Assembly (NCBI GenBank): GCA_017435185.1
Contig: JAFSFN010000163.1
Location: forward strand, 1-8,780
Source: Clostridia bacterium
Lineage (GTDB): Bacteria; Bacillota; Clostridia; Christensenellales; CAG-138
Reading direction: 5' to 3'
Length of the DNA: 8,780 bases
Below the pieces are notes generated by a model. That model searched no databases and was not told where the DNA came from. It saw nothing but the letters and a program-made list of their open reading frames with translations. The position numbers and the translations under genes were made by a program. The number at the start of each line of letters is the position of its first letter. The first letter of the stretch is position 1. Positions 1 through 6,137 of the stretch are shown in pieces.

Positions 1-352
1 CAGCAGTGATATGAGCAGTGCCAAACGATATAAGACAGAACCTTTTGCACTGTGCGGCGATGTTTACGGCGTGGGAAAAAATGCAGGCAGGGGCGGCTGG
101 TCTCATTACACCGGTGCGGCCGGCTGGCTGTACAATGCAGGCACAGAGCATATGCTCGGCGTGAAAAAAGTCGGTGATGAGCTTTTTATAAAGCCCAATA
201 CCGCTTTTGACGAGTTTGAATTTGAATATAAATTCGATGGTACGATCTATAAAATAAAGGTAGTTCGTGACAGTGCCGCAAATGAAAGTGCAACAGTTAA
301 ACTTAACAAAGATAACGGCGTTAAGAATATGGTTATAAATATTGCATATTAA
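1..352 (+). CDS. GH94-family protein, C-terminal end (partial): cyclic beta-1,2-glucan synthase or glucan phosphorylase type
   Basis: The frame is open from base 2 to the TAA at 350-352, so this is the 3' end of a gene that begins upstream. The ATG at 11 has no ribosome binding site and is probably an internal Met. The residues resemble the end of the (alpha/alpha)6 barrel and the C-terminal beta-sandwich of GH94 proteins. The stretch YKTEPFALCGDVYG is followed by the hallmark GRGGWSHYTGAAGWLY, then by LLG-like, GDELFIKP and a final beta-rich tail (FEYKFDGTIYKIKV). In GH94 phosphorylases the Thr-Gly of the YTG motif contacts phosphate (family knowledge). Such proteins either phosphorolyse beta-glucosides (cellobiose, chitobiose, 1,2-beta-oligoglucans) or form the C-terminal domain of very large cyclic beta-1,2-glucan synthases. 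About 113 residues cannot distinguish these. A separate promoter follows, so it is probably not co-transcribed with the iron genes. The family call is firm; the substrate is unknown. Confidence 0.85.
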   Translation, partial: SSDMSSAKRYKTEPFALCGDVYGVGKNAGRGGWSHYTGAAGWLYNAGTEHMLGVKKVGDELFIKPNTAFDEFEFEYKFDGTIYKIKVVRDSAANESATVKLNKDNGVKNMVINIAY

Positions 353-372
353 GTCTGACTTTCAGAGGTCTA

Positions 373-401
373 TTGACTAAAGGTACGGATAGGAATACAA
401 T
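373..401 (+). promoter_or_regulatory. sigma-70-type promoter for the feo operon
   Basis: TTGACT (373-378) and TACAAT (396-401) are separated by 17 bases, a near-consensus promoter. Transcription would begin near 408, giving a leader of about 22 bases before the GGAGA ribosome binding site (421-425) and the ATG at 430. This argues against the TTG at 373 being the start codon of the next gene. I see no clear Fur- or DtxR-type operator here. A small hairpin (TCTGA/TCAGA, 354-366) lies just upstream but lacks a T tract. Confidence 0.7.
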
Positions 402-429
402 ACGCTCAATACTCTTGGTTGGAGACGGT

Positions 430-1800
430 ATGAGCAAAAGGAAAACACTCGGCGGCTTGATGCCGGGACAGAGCGGATATGTATATTCAATAGGTGCAAG
501 GGATGAAAAGACAAGGCACCGTATAATTGAGATGGGAATCACTCCGGGAACGGAAATAACCATGATAAAAACAGCACCGATGGGCGATCCTGTTGAGATC
601 GCTCTTCGGGGCTATTCTTTGTCTATTCGCAAAGCGGATGCTGAGCATATTCTGCTCATGGCTGATGACGAAGAAAATACGCTCAGGGAAAATATAAAGC
701 GTGCATCAAGTGATATTCAGCACAAAAGCCGTGTGAAACTTGAAAAAGGCGAGAAGAAGGCTGACAGCGATGAGGCACAGCATTTTCGTGCGGCGATGCT
801 CACTGAATTTATGATAGACAATGTGAGCCGTTGCGATAAAAAAGAAATGTGCTTCAAAAATGTTTTTCCCGACAGTCATGACAAGCCTGTAAGGCTTGCG
901 CTTGTGGGCAATCCCAACTGCGGCAAAACAACGCTCTTTAACGCCATGACCGGCGCAAGGGAATATGTCGGAAACTGGCCGGGCGTAACAGTCGAAAAAA
1001 AAGAAGGCAAGATAAGGAATGAACTTGGCAGAAAGGGCAGAAAGGGCAGTGTGTGTACACACGGCCATGAGATGACGCTCGTTGACTTGCCGGGAATATA
1101 TTCACTTTCGCCGTATTCGACGGAGGAAATAATTGCACGCTCGTTCGTTGTTGACGAAAAGCCCGACGCAATAATAAACATAGTTGACGGAACCAATATA
1201 GAGCGTAATCTCTACCTAACAATACAGCTCATGGAGCTTGAAGTACCCATGATAATCGCACTTAACATGATGGATGAGGTAGAGAAAAACGGTGACAGCA
1301 TAGACATCAAAAAACTGTCATTGCTTTTGGGAATACCCGTAATACCTATAAGCGCAAGAACGGGAATGGGTCTTGGCGAACTTGCACAAAGCATGAGGAA
1401 ACTCGTGTTTGCGGCGCACACACAGCTCCATGAGGGTTTCAATATAGAGCCGGATGATGTTTATGATGATTTTACAAGGCTTGAGCACTATAAAATAGGC
1501 AATGTCATAGAGCCTTTTGCCAAAAAAGCAGGCTTGCCTTTGCACTGGGCAAAGATAAAGGTGCTTGAGGGTGATAAGCGTGTTATGGAGCGGCTCAGCC
1601 TTGATGAACAGGCAAAGAAAAAGGTCGATGAGATAATAAGAGAATATGCAGCCGCCGATCCGCTCATGGACAATGAGACAATGGTGGCAGACAGCCGTTA
1701 CAGATACATAACAAATGTTTGTGCACAATCTGTCAGAAAAGCTGAAAAGAATGAAAAAAAGCGATGTCAGCGAAAAGATAGACAGAATATTGACGCATAA
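430..1800 (+). CDS. feoB: FeoA-FeoB fusion, N-terminal part: FeoA domain plus FeoB G domain, frame interrupted
   Basis: This is the cytosolic half of the ferrous iron transporter. The ATG at 430 is chosen because GGAG lies at 421-424 and a promoter overlaps any earlier start. Residues 7-76 form a FeoA-type SH3-like domain (GLMPGQSGYV, MGITPGTEI, SLSIRKADAEHILL). A charged linker of about 80 residues carries Cys135 and Cys141. The FeoB G domain follows: G1 GNPNCGKT (160-167), G2 Thr187 in NWPGVTVE, G3 DLPG (219-222), G4 NMMD (279-282) and G5 SAR (308-310). A helical region follows, ending in the typical DSRYRYI segment. Between G2 and G3 the protein is about 13 residues longer than E. coli FeoB as I recall it. 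After about residue 443 the frame loses FeoB similarity (RCQRKDRQNIDA, then TAA at 1798-1800). The membrane half continues in the +1 frame, overlapping by 50 bases. As written the product is a 456-residue soluble GTPase without its channel. Confidence 0.9.
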   Translation: MSKRKTLGGLMPGQSGYVYSIGARDEKTRHRIIEMGITPGTEITMIKTAPMGDPVEIALRGYSLSIRKADAEHILLMADDEENTLRENIKRASSDIQHKSRVKLEKGEKKADSDEAQHFRAAMLTEFMIDNVSRCDKKEMCFKNVFPDSHDKPVRLALVGNPNCGKTTLFNAMTGAREYVGNWPGVTVEKKEGKIRNELGRKGRKGSVCTHGHEMTLVDLPGIYSLSPYSTEEIIARSFVVDEKPDAIINIVDGTNIERNLYLTIQLMELEVPMIIALNMMDEVEKNGDSIDIKKLSLLLGIPVIPISARTGMGLGELAQSMRKLVFAAHTQLHEGFNIEPDDVYDDFTRLEHYKIGNVIEPFAKKAGLPLHWAKIKVLEGDKRVMERLSLDEQAKKKVDEIIREYAAADPLMDNETMVADSRYRYITNVCAQSVRKAEKNEKKRCQRKDRQNIDA

Positions 1801-2980
1801 ATGGCTTGCATTGCCCATATTTGTAGGAATAATGGCACTGATATTCACGCTTACTTTTGCAACTGTCGGTGCATGGCTTTCCGACATGGTGGGTGTGCTT
1901 TTGGACGAAACTGTAATACCTGCCGCCAGAAATGCGCTTGTTAACATGAATGCATATGAGTGGTTTACAAGTCTTGTTTGTGACGGCATAATTACGGGCG
2001 TGGGCGGCGTTTTGACGTTCCTGCCGCAAATAGCTATTCTGTTTTTCTGTTTATCATTGCTTGAGGACAGCGGATATATGAGCCGTATAGCTTTTATAAT
2101 GGACAAGCCGATGCGAAAACTGGGCCTTTCGGGCAAGAGCTTTATTCCGCTTTTGATGGGTTTTGGTTGTTCCGTTCCTGCGGCTATGGGTGCAAGAACT
2201 GTCGAAAACGAACAGGATAAGCAGATGACCATAATGCTTGTGCCATTTATGAGCTGCAGTGCAAAATTGCCTGTTTACGGTCTGCTTGCAGGCGCATTCT
2301 TTGCAAAGGGCAGGGGGCTTGTGATAATCAGCTTGTATGTGTTCGGCGTATTAGCCGGCATATTGTCGGGGCTTTTGTTCAGAAAAACAGTGTTCAAAAA
2401 CAATGATGCGGCTTTCATAATCGAGCTTCCACAGTACAGATTCCCGAGCATGAAGAACACGTTTCTGCATGTCTGGGAGCGTGTGAGCCACTTCCTGCAT
2501 AAGGCAGGCACGATAATATTCGCAATGAGCGTGGTGCTGTGGTTCTTGCAGAACTTCACATTCGCTTTAAGCATGACTGCCGAGAGTGAAAACAGTATTT
2601 TGGGCGTTGTTGGCTCGTTTATAGCGCCTGTATTTACTCCGCTCGGCTTTGGCGTTTGGCAGGCGGTGGTGGCACTTCTCACGGGCTTTGTCGCAAAGGA
2701 AGCGGTAGTTTCGGCACTCACCATGTTCTACGGTTTTTCCGCATCTGCGGCATCAAATGAAATAATGGCCGCACTTTCGGGCACTTTTACTCCTGTATCG
2801 GCATACAGCTTTTTGGTATTTGTACTTCTGTACACGCCTTGCATTGCTGCGGTAACAACCATAAGCCGTGAGCTCCACAGCAGGAAAAAAGCACTGCTGC
2901 TTGTAATCTATCAGATAGCTGTCGCATATATTGTGTCAATGCTGTTCTATACGGCTGGCACTTTGATTTTCGGAGGCTGA
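1751..2980 (+). CDS. feoB: FeoB membrane domain, C-terminal part of the frame-shifted feoB
   Basis: This is the membrane-embedded Fe(II) permease portion of FeoB. It begins KKSDVSEKIDRILTHKWLALP, the usual junction between the cytosolic domain and the first transmembrane helix. It then runs through about eight hydrophobic segments. Family landmarks, numbered from the ATG at 1751: Gate-type GVLTFLPQIAILFFCLSLLE, GFGCSVPA with Cys140, PFMSCSAKLP with Cys169, FVAKEAVVSALTMFYG, and the ending VFVLLYTPCIAAVTTISREL. The ATGs at 1751 and 1715 both lack a recognisable ribosome binding site. Independent translation is therefore doubtful, and the part upstream of 1751 does not resemble FeoB. Joining the two halves by skipping one A of the A7 run (1754-1760) gives one protein of about 849 residues, a reasonable length for a FeoA-FeoB fusion. 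Either one gene carries an indel (real or an assembly error), or expression needs recoding or coupled re-initiation. Confidence 0.9.
   Translation: MKKSDVSEKIDRILTHKWLALPIFVGIMALIFTLTFATVGAWLSDMVGVLLDETVIPAARNALVNMNAYEWFTSLVCDGIITGVGGVLTFLPQIAILFFCLSLLEDSGYMSRIAFIMDKPMRKLGLSGKSFIPLLMGFGCSVPAAMGARTVENEQDKQMTIMLVPFMSCSAKLPVYGLLAGAFFAKGRGLVIISLYVFGVLAGILSGLLFRKTVFKNNDAAFIIELPQYRFPSMKNTFLHVWERVSHFLHKAGTIIFAMSVVLWFLQNFTFALSMTAESENSILGVVGSFIAPVFTPLGFGVWQAVVALLTGFVAKEAVVSALTMFYGFSASAASNEIMAALSGTFTPVSAYSFLVFVLLYTPCIAAVTTISRELHSRKKALLLVIYQIAVAYIVSMLFYTAGTLIFGG
1754..1760 (+). other. A7 homopolymer at the feoB frame break
   Basis: Seven A residues sit exactly where FeoB similarity moves from the frame of 430 to the +1 frame. 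Removing one A (or adding two) gives a continuous FeoB with the junction NEKKSDVSEKIDRIL. The run reads gaa aaa aag in the upstream frame. This could be a sequencing or assembly homopolymer error, a natural mutation or phase-variable tract, or a slippage site. Confidence 0.8.
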
Positions 2981-2985
2981 TCTTT

Positions 2986-3129
2986 ATGGGGTGGTTGTTC
3001 ATTGCCATATCTGTGATTATTGCGGCATGGGCGGTTTATTCGCTTATCAAATACTTCAAAAATGCCCATAATTGCGGAGATTGCCGCAATTGCGGCAATC
3101 GCGGCGGATGTGACCGCAAGAAAAAATAA
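2986..3129 (+). CDS. FeoB-associated Cys-rich membrane protein (47 aa)
   Basis: A short gene starts at ATG 2986 and ends at TAA 3127-3129. It has GGAGG at 2972-2976, inside the end of feoB and nine bases before the start. The product has one N-terminal transmembrane helix (about residues 2-21, WLFIAISVIIAAWAVYSLI). A short Cys-rich tail follows with Cys30, Cys33, Cys36 and Cys42 (HNCGDCRNCGNRGGCDRKKK). This matches the small FeoB-associated Cys-rich membrane proteins found directly after feoB in many Firmicutes (Pfam family named FeoB_associated, from memory). The role is not firmly established; binding or handing over Fe(II), or helping FeoB assemble, is usually suggested. It lies five bases after feoB and is surely in the same operon. 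The Cys codons fall within a 22-bp DNA palindrome (3079-3100). Confidence 0.85.
   Translation: MGWLFIAISVIIAAWAVYSLIKYFKNAHNCGDCRNCGNRGGCDRKKK
3079..3100. repeat. 22-bp perfect palindrome inside the Cys-rich gene
   Basis: The arm GATTGCCGCAA (3079-3089) is followed directly by its exact reverse complement (3090-3100). It covers codons for the D-C-R-N-C-G-N stretch and is flanked by further TTGCGG-like and GCGGCGG copies. In RNA it could fold into a GC-containing hairpin only with a few central bases unpaired. There is no T tract, so it is not a standard terminator. Confidence 0.9.
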
Positions 3130-3167
3130 AAAAGCCTTGTCTGTAAAAGTAAAAATATGGCCTTTTT
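3128..3167 (+). terminator. weak candidate terminator of the feo operon
   Basis: AAAAAAGCC (3128-3136) can pair with GGCCTTTTT (3159-3167). The stem has three GC pairs, one mismatch or bulge, A-T pairs, a loop of about 22 bases and a T5 run. It sits right after the stop of the Cys-rich gene, where a terminator is expected, but it is far weaker than the other terminators here. Confidence 0.35.
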
Positions 3168-3202
3168 GCAAAAAAATACGCAATATTAAAAATAAGTGAT
3201 GA

Positions 3203-3227
3203 TTATTGCAATAAGTTGTGCTATAAT
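3203..3227 (+). promoter_or_regulatory. extended -10 promoter of hpf with an adjoining palindrome
   Basis: TGCTATAAT (3219-3227) is a perfect extended -10 element; no good -35 is seen at the usual spacing. Transcription would start near 3234, leaving a leader of about 46 bases. Directly upstream, TTATTGCAATAA (3203-3214) is a perfect 12-bp palindrome lying where the -10/-35 spacer would be. It is a plausible operator. A further copy of GCAATA lies at 3180-3185. Confidence 0.6.
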
Positions 3228-3279
3228 CAAAACAGATAAAACATAGCGTTGCACCGCAATGCTGAAAGGAGTCTGTAAT

Positions 3280-3804
3280 ATGCGTATTTTCGTAAACGGA
3301 AAAAACATTCAAATATCGAACTATTTGTTCGAACTGGCAGAGAAAAAGGTCAGAAAGCTGGACAAGTTTTTCCCTGAGGATGCTGAAGCGTTCATAGCGT
3401 TGGCAGTTGAGCACAATCGTCACATTGCCGAAATTACGATACGCTACAACGGCGGTTTCGTCAGGGGCGAGGAAGCAACAGGCGATATGTATGCGTCGAT
3501 AGACAATGTTCTCGACAAGCTCGAAAAGCAAATCGTAAGACATCGCACAAAACTTGAAAAGAATCTGCGTGCAGGTGCTTTCAATGCAATAGATACTTCG
3601 GAATATGAAGAAGATGACGAAGAAGATGCAAAGATAGTTCGTGTCAAGCGCTTCGACATAAAGCCCATGACAGTCGATGAAGCAATGCTTCAGCTTGAAA
3701 TGCTCGGTCATTCGTTCTATGTGTTCACAAACGGCGACACAGGCGCAGTGAATGTTATCTACAAGAGAAAAGACGGCAACTTCGGCCTTATCGAACCCGA
3801 GTGA
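3280..3804 (+). CDS. hpf: ribosome hibernation promoting factor, long form (HPF/RaiA family)
   Basis: A 174-residue protein that binds idle 30S subunits and drives 70S dimerisation (100S) in slow growth or stationary phase. The start is ATG 3280, because AAAGGAG (3265-3271) lies eight bases upstream; the in-frame ATG at 3259 would precede that site. The N-terminal domain (about 1-98) has the beta-alpha-beta-beta-beta-alpha pattern of HPF/YfiA: MRIFVNGKNIQISNYLFEL, then KVRKLDKFFP, then the long helix DMYASIDNVLDKLEKQIVRH. An acidic linker (EYEEDDEED) leads to the C-terminal dimerisation domain of long HPF, VRVKRFDIKPMTVDEAMLQL through GHSFYVFTNGDTGAVNVIYK. Length and ending (GNFGLIEPE) are standard for Firmicutes. 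It is monocistronic, bounded by an extended -10 promoter and a strong terminator, with tandem stops (TGATAA). Confidence 0.95.
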   Translation: MRIFVNGKNIQISNYLFELAEKKVRKLDKFFPEDAEAFIALAVEHNRHIAEITIRYNGGFVRGEEATGDMYASIDNVLDKLEKQIVRHRTKLEKNLRAGAFNAIDTSEYEEDDEEDAKIVRVKRFDIKPMTVDEAMLQLEMLGHSFYVFTNGDTGAVNVIYKRKDGNFGLIEPE

Positions 3805-3823
3805 TAACTAAATAAAAAATATT

Positions 3824-3851
3824 AAGGTGCGGTTAAAACCGTACCTTTTTT
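3824..3851 (+). terminator. rho-independent terminator of hpf
   Basis: AAGGTGCGGTT (3824-3834) pairs with AACCGTACCTT (3837-3847), with one G-T wobble and a minimal loop of about four bases. A T6 run follows at 3846-3851. It lies 20 bases after the hpf stop. Confidence 0.9.
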
Positions 3852-3872
3852 GTTAAAAAACAATAAGAAATA

Positions 3873-3901
3873 TTGACGACTTATAAAGTGCGGTCTATTA
3901 T
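3873..3901 (+). promoter_or_regulatory. sigma-70-type promoter of the dockerin protein gene
   Basis: TTGACG (3873-3878) and TATTAT (3896-3901) are spaced by 17 bases, a close match to consensus. The start would be near 3908, followed by a strong AGGAGG at 3923-3928, seven bases before the ATG. Confidence 0.75.
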
Positions 3902-3935
3902 CAAAAAATAACAAAAAACTGTAGGAGGCAAAAAC

Positions 3936-6008
3936 ATGAATTCGAAAAGATGCACAGCAATTATACTTTCAATAGTGTTTGTTTTAAGCCTTGCACTGCC
4001 CTGTTTTACAATGGCAGAAGGCGAATTTGCGGGCGGTGACGGAAGCAAAGAAAATCCGTACCTCGTATCCACCAAGGAGCAGCTTGATAATATAAGAAAT
4101 CATTTGAATTCGTCGTTCAAGCTGACAAATGACATTGTGTTTGAAGAAGCTGACTTTGCACAGGGCGGCGCTTTCTATAACAACGGTCAAGGCTTTTTGC
4201 CGATAGGCGATGAAGAAAATCCTTTTTGCGGACTTATTCTGGGCGAGAACTTTGCGATAAAAGGGCTTAAACAGCATATAACGGGTGAGTATGCAGGCTT
4301 TATCGGAGTTGGTGAAAACTGTGAGATCAGGTATATTACCTTGGAAAATGCGGTCATAACCGTTGATTCCTCGGAAGCGGTTTGCGTGGGCGGCATAATT
4401 GCCTATGCAAAAACGAGCTTCAAAGGACAAGGCCTGGGTTTACTCAACAGCACTGTGACTATCGATTGTGACAACAGCTTGTGCTTCGGTGCGGTTGGCG
4501 GTGTTGTGGAGAATGGCTTGTTTAAGCGCGGCGGCGGTTCGACAGGCTGTAAGGTGACTATCAACTCACAAGCGATCTCAGATGATGCCAAAACCATATC
4601 AATAGGCGGCGTATTCGGCGTGTTTGAGGGTACGGTGTTGGAAAAAACGGTCAACGATTCACCGCTTAATGTAAATATAAATTCGGGCAGCGGCGGTGCA
4701 AATATTTCTGTCGGCGGCATTGCGGGATATACAAATGCAGATTTTGAAGATGTTTCGTCGATGTGCAATATAATCGTTAATGTTAACGCAAGCTCAAACG
4801 GTGATGTAACTGTGCTGACAGGCGGCGGAGCAGGCGGTGCGACCGGTGATGCAGGCGAATATCGTACAATGACCGGAATCTATATCAGAAATCCGATAGA
4901 AGTAAATGTAAACAGCTCGGGCGATGCAAATGTCGCTTCATATGCAGGCGGCATTGCGGGTATGCTTCAAAACTACATGATCGAGAATACCGAGAGCGGT
5001 TGGAGCGAAAAGAAGAACGTCATAAACGCGGAAAATGCGGTGTCGGCTCAGACTGTAGCCGCTTCGGGCGGATTTGTCGGTTATGCACAAAACGGTAAGT
5101 TCAGCAATCTGGAAAATGCCGGAAGTGTATATGCCGAGGCTCACGGTGCAAATTCAATGGCGCTTGCGGGCGGTATCGCGGCAATCGCCGAAAACAGCGA
5201 GATAATGCATTCCAAAAACATTGCTTTTGTTGATTCCGCAGCGGACGGAATTGCCGTAACAGGAGGCATTGCGGCGCAGGAAATGACAGGCAAGGGCATA
5301 GAATGTTGTTACAATACAGCGGAAATAAGCGCGCAGTCATTTGCGAATGTGGCTTGCGCAGGCGGTATAGCCGGCGTTGCCGAGAATATTAAAAACAGCT
5401 ACAATACAGGCAGTGTAATCGGTGCATCCGATTATCTTGAGGTAGGCGGCATAGCGGGAGAGATTCAAAACGGAACAATAGACGCTTGCTACAGCTACGG
5501 AACGCTTTACTATGTCGGCAACAGCGACGATGTGACAGGGTATATGGGCAATATTGCCGCTCTGCTCATGGGCACGAGCAAAGTTACAAATTGCTACTAT
5601 TTTGGCTTGGCAGACGAGGGGATAGGCGGATACGAAGAAACAGCTTCTTTTGAAGTCAAGGCTTGCACAGCGGAAGAAATGAAAAAGCAGTCAACATTTG
5701 TAGGCTTTGACTTTGAAAACATTTGGGAAATGGGAAACGACGCTCCCCAACTGAGACGAAAGAGTGAACCTGTGATAACACCTACTCCCACAGCAACACC
5801 GATACCCACACCTACACCGTCATACATAATCGGTGATGTCAATGGTGACGGCAAGGTGAATTCAAGGGATGTCGCAAAGTTACAAAAGCATTTGCTCGGA
5901 ACAGAATTGCTCGAAGGCGAAGCGTTTAACAGAGCAAATGTAAGGAGTGATGATTACATCAACTCACGCGATGTTGCGGCATTGCAGAAGATAATCATGA
6001 ATGTATAA
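3936..6008 (+). CDS. secreted GLUG-repeat (beta-helix-like) protein with C-terminal type I dockerin
   Basis: A 690-residue exported protein. Residues 1-27 form a signal peptide (basic MNSKR, hydrophobic core, likely cleavage after TMA). The start of the mature protein has GGDGSKENPYLVSTKEQLDN, the usual opening of surface proteins with GLUG-type repeats. From about residue 150 to 565, roughly twelve copies of a GGI(A/V)(A/G)-centred motif recur every 30-45 residues (VGGIAGYT, AGGIAGML, GGFVGYAQNG, AGGIAGVAEN, VGGIAGEIQNG), with NTGSV/CYSYGTLY turns. This fits a right-handed beta-solenoid. No catalytic motif is recognised. A Pro/Thr linker (about 612-629) leads to a dockerin. Its first Ca-binding loop DVNGDGKVNSRD (634-645) is intact; the second, NVRSDDYINSRD (668-679), has Asn and Arg at usual ligand positions 1 and 3. 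The dockerin implies binding to a cohesin scaffold or surface anchor. The gene stands alone, with its own promoter and terminator; its ligand is unknown. Confidence 0.88.
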   Translation: MNSKRCTAIILSIVFVLSLALPCFTMAEGEFAGGDGSKENPYLVSTKEQLDNIRNHLNSSFKLTNDIVFEEADFAQGGAFYNNGQGFLPIGDEENPFCGLILGENFAIKGLKQHITGEYAGFIGVGENCEIRYITLENAVITVDSSEAVCVGGIIAYAKTSFKGQGLGLLNSTVTIDCDNSLCFGAVGGVVENGLFKRGGGSTGCKVTINSQAISDDAKTISIGGVFGVFEGTVLEKTVNDSPLNVNINSGSGGANISVGGIAGYTNADFEDVSSMCNIIVNVNASSNGDVTVLTGGGAGGATGDAGEYRTMTGIYIRNPIEVNVNSSGDANVASYAGGIAGMLQNYMIENTESGWSEKKNVINAENAVSAQTVAASGGFVGYAQNGKFSNLENAGSVYAEAHGANSMALAGGIAAIAENSEIMHSKNIAFVDSAADGIAVTGGIAAQEMTGKGIECCYNTAEISAQSFANVACAGGIAGVAENIKNSYNTGSVIGASDYLEVGGIAGEIQNGTIDACYSYGTLYYVGNSDDVTGYMGNIAALLMGTSKVTNCYYFGLADEGIGGYEETASFEVKACTAEEMKKQSTFVGFDFENIWEMGNDAPQLRRKSEPVITPTPTATPIPTPTPSYIIGDVNGDGKVNSRDVAKLQKHLLGTELLEGEAFNRANVRSDDYINSRDVAALQKIIMNV

Positions 6009-6024
6009 AGAAAAGGACAAAAAT

Positions 6025-6048
6025 AAGGGCTGAAACTCAGCCCTTTTT
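6025..6048 (+). terminator. rho-independent terminator of the dockerin protein gene
   Basis: AAGGGCTGA (6025-6033), loop AAC, and TCAGCCCTT (6037-6045) form a perfect nine-pair stem ending in T5 (6044-6048). It starts 17 bases after the stop codon. Confidence 0.93.
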
Positions 6049-6070
6049 ATTTGCGCAAAAAAGTAAATCC

Positions 6071-6099
6071 TTGTTATGGCGATAAAAGTCTGTTATTAT
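6071..6099 (+). promoter_or_regulatory. promoter of the OPT transporter/PqqD-like operon
   Basis: TTGTTA (6071-6076) and TATTAT (6094-6099) are spaced by 17 bases. A TG dinucleotide at 6091-6092 makes an extended -10 (TGTTATTAT). The start would be near 6106, about 30 bases before the start codon. Confidence 0.65.
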
Positions 6100-6137
6100 A
6101 AGAACAAGTATAAATTGTGAAGAAACGGAGAAAAAAC

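Noticed and set aside
354..366. Small hairpin after the GH94 gene as a terminator
   Set aside because: Five pairs (TCTGA/TCAGA) with a three-base loop and no T tract; not convincing as a terminator.
373..429. Upstream TTG start (373) extending the FeoA-FeoB protein by 19 residues
   Set aside because: The TTG is part of a good -35 element, has no ribosome binding site, and the ATG at 430 has GGAG at ideal distance.
1755..1761. In-frame A AAA AAG slippery heptamer of the dnaX type in feoB
   Set aside because: A -1 shift here leads to gcg atg tca gcg aaa aga tag, stopping at once (TAG 1779-1781). The FeoB membrane half is in the +1 frame, so classical -1 frameshifting cannot join the halves.
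1318..2232. Long minus-strand open frame (304 codons) opposite feoB
   Set aside because: It lies wholly opposite well-supported FeoB coding sequence, shows no family resemblance, and I see no ribosome binding site or operon context. It is a shadow of the plus-strand gene.
2947..3711. Minus-strand open frame (254 codons) across the Cys-rich gene, hpf promoter and hpf
   Set aside because: It runs antisense through two recognised genes and their regulatory region, with a composition typical of antisense translation. No support.
6117..6137. GTG start at 6117 for the OPT transporter
   Set aside because: No ribosome binding site precedes it; GGAG at 6127-6130 serves the ATG at 6138.
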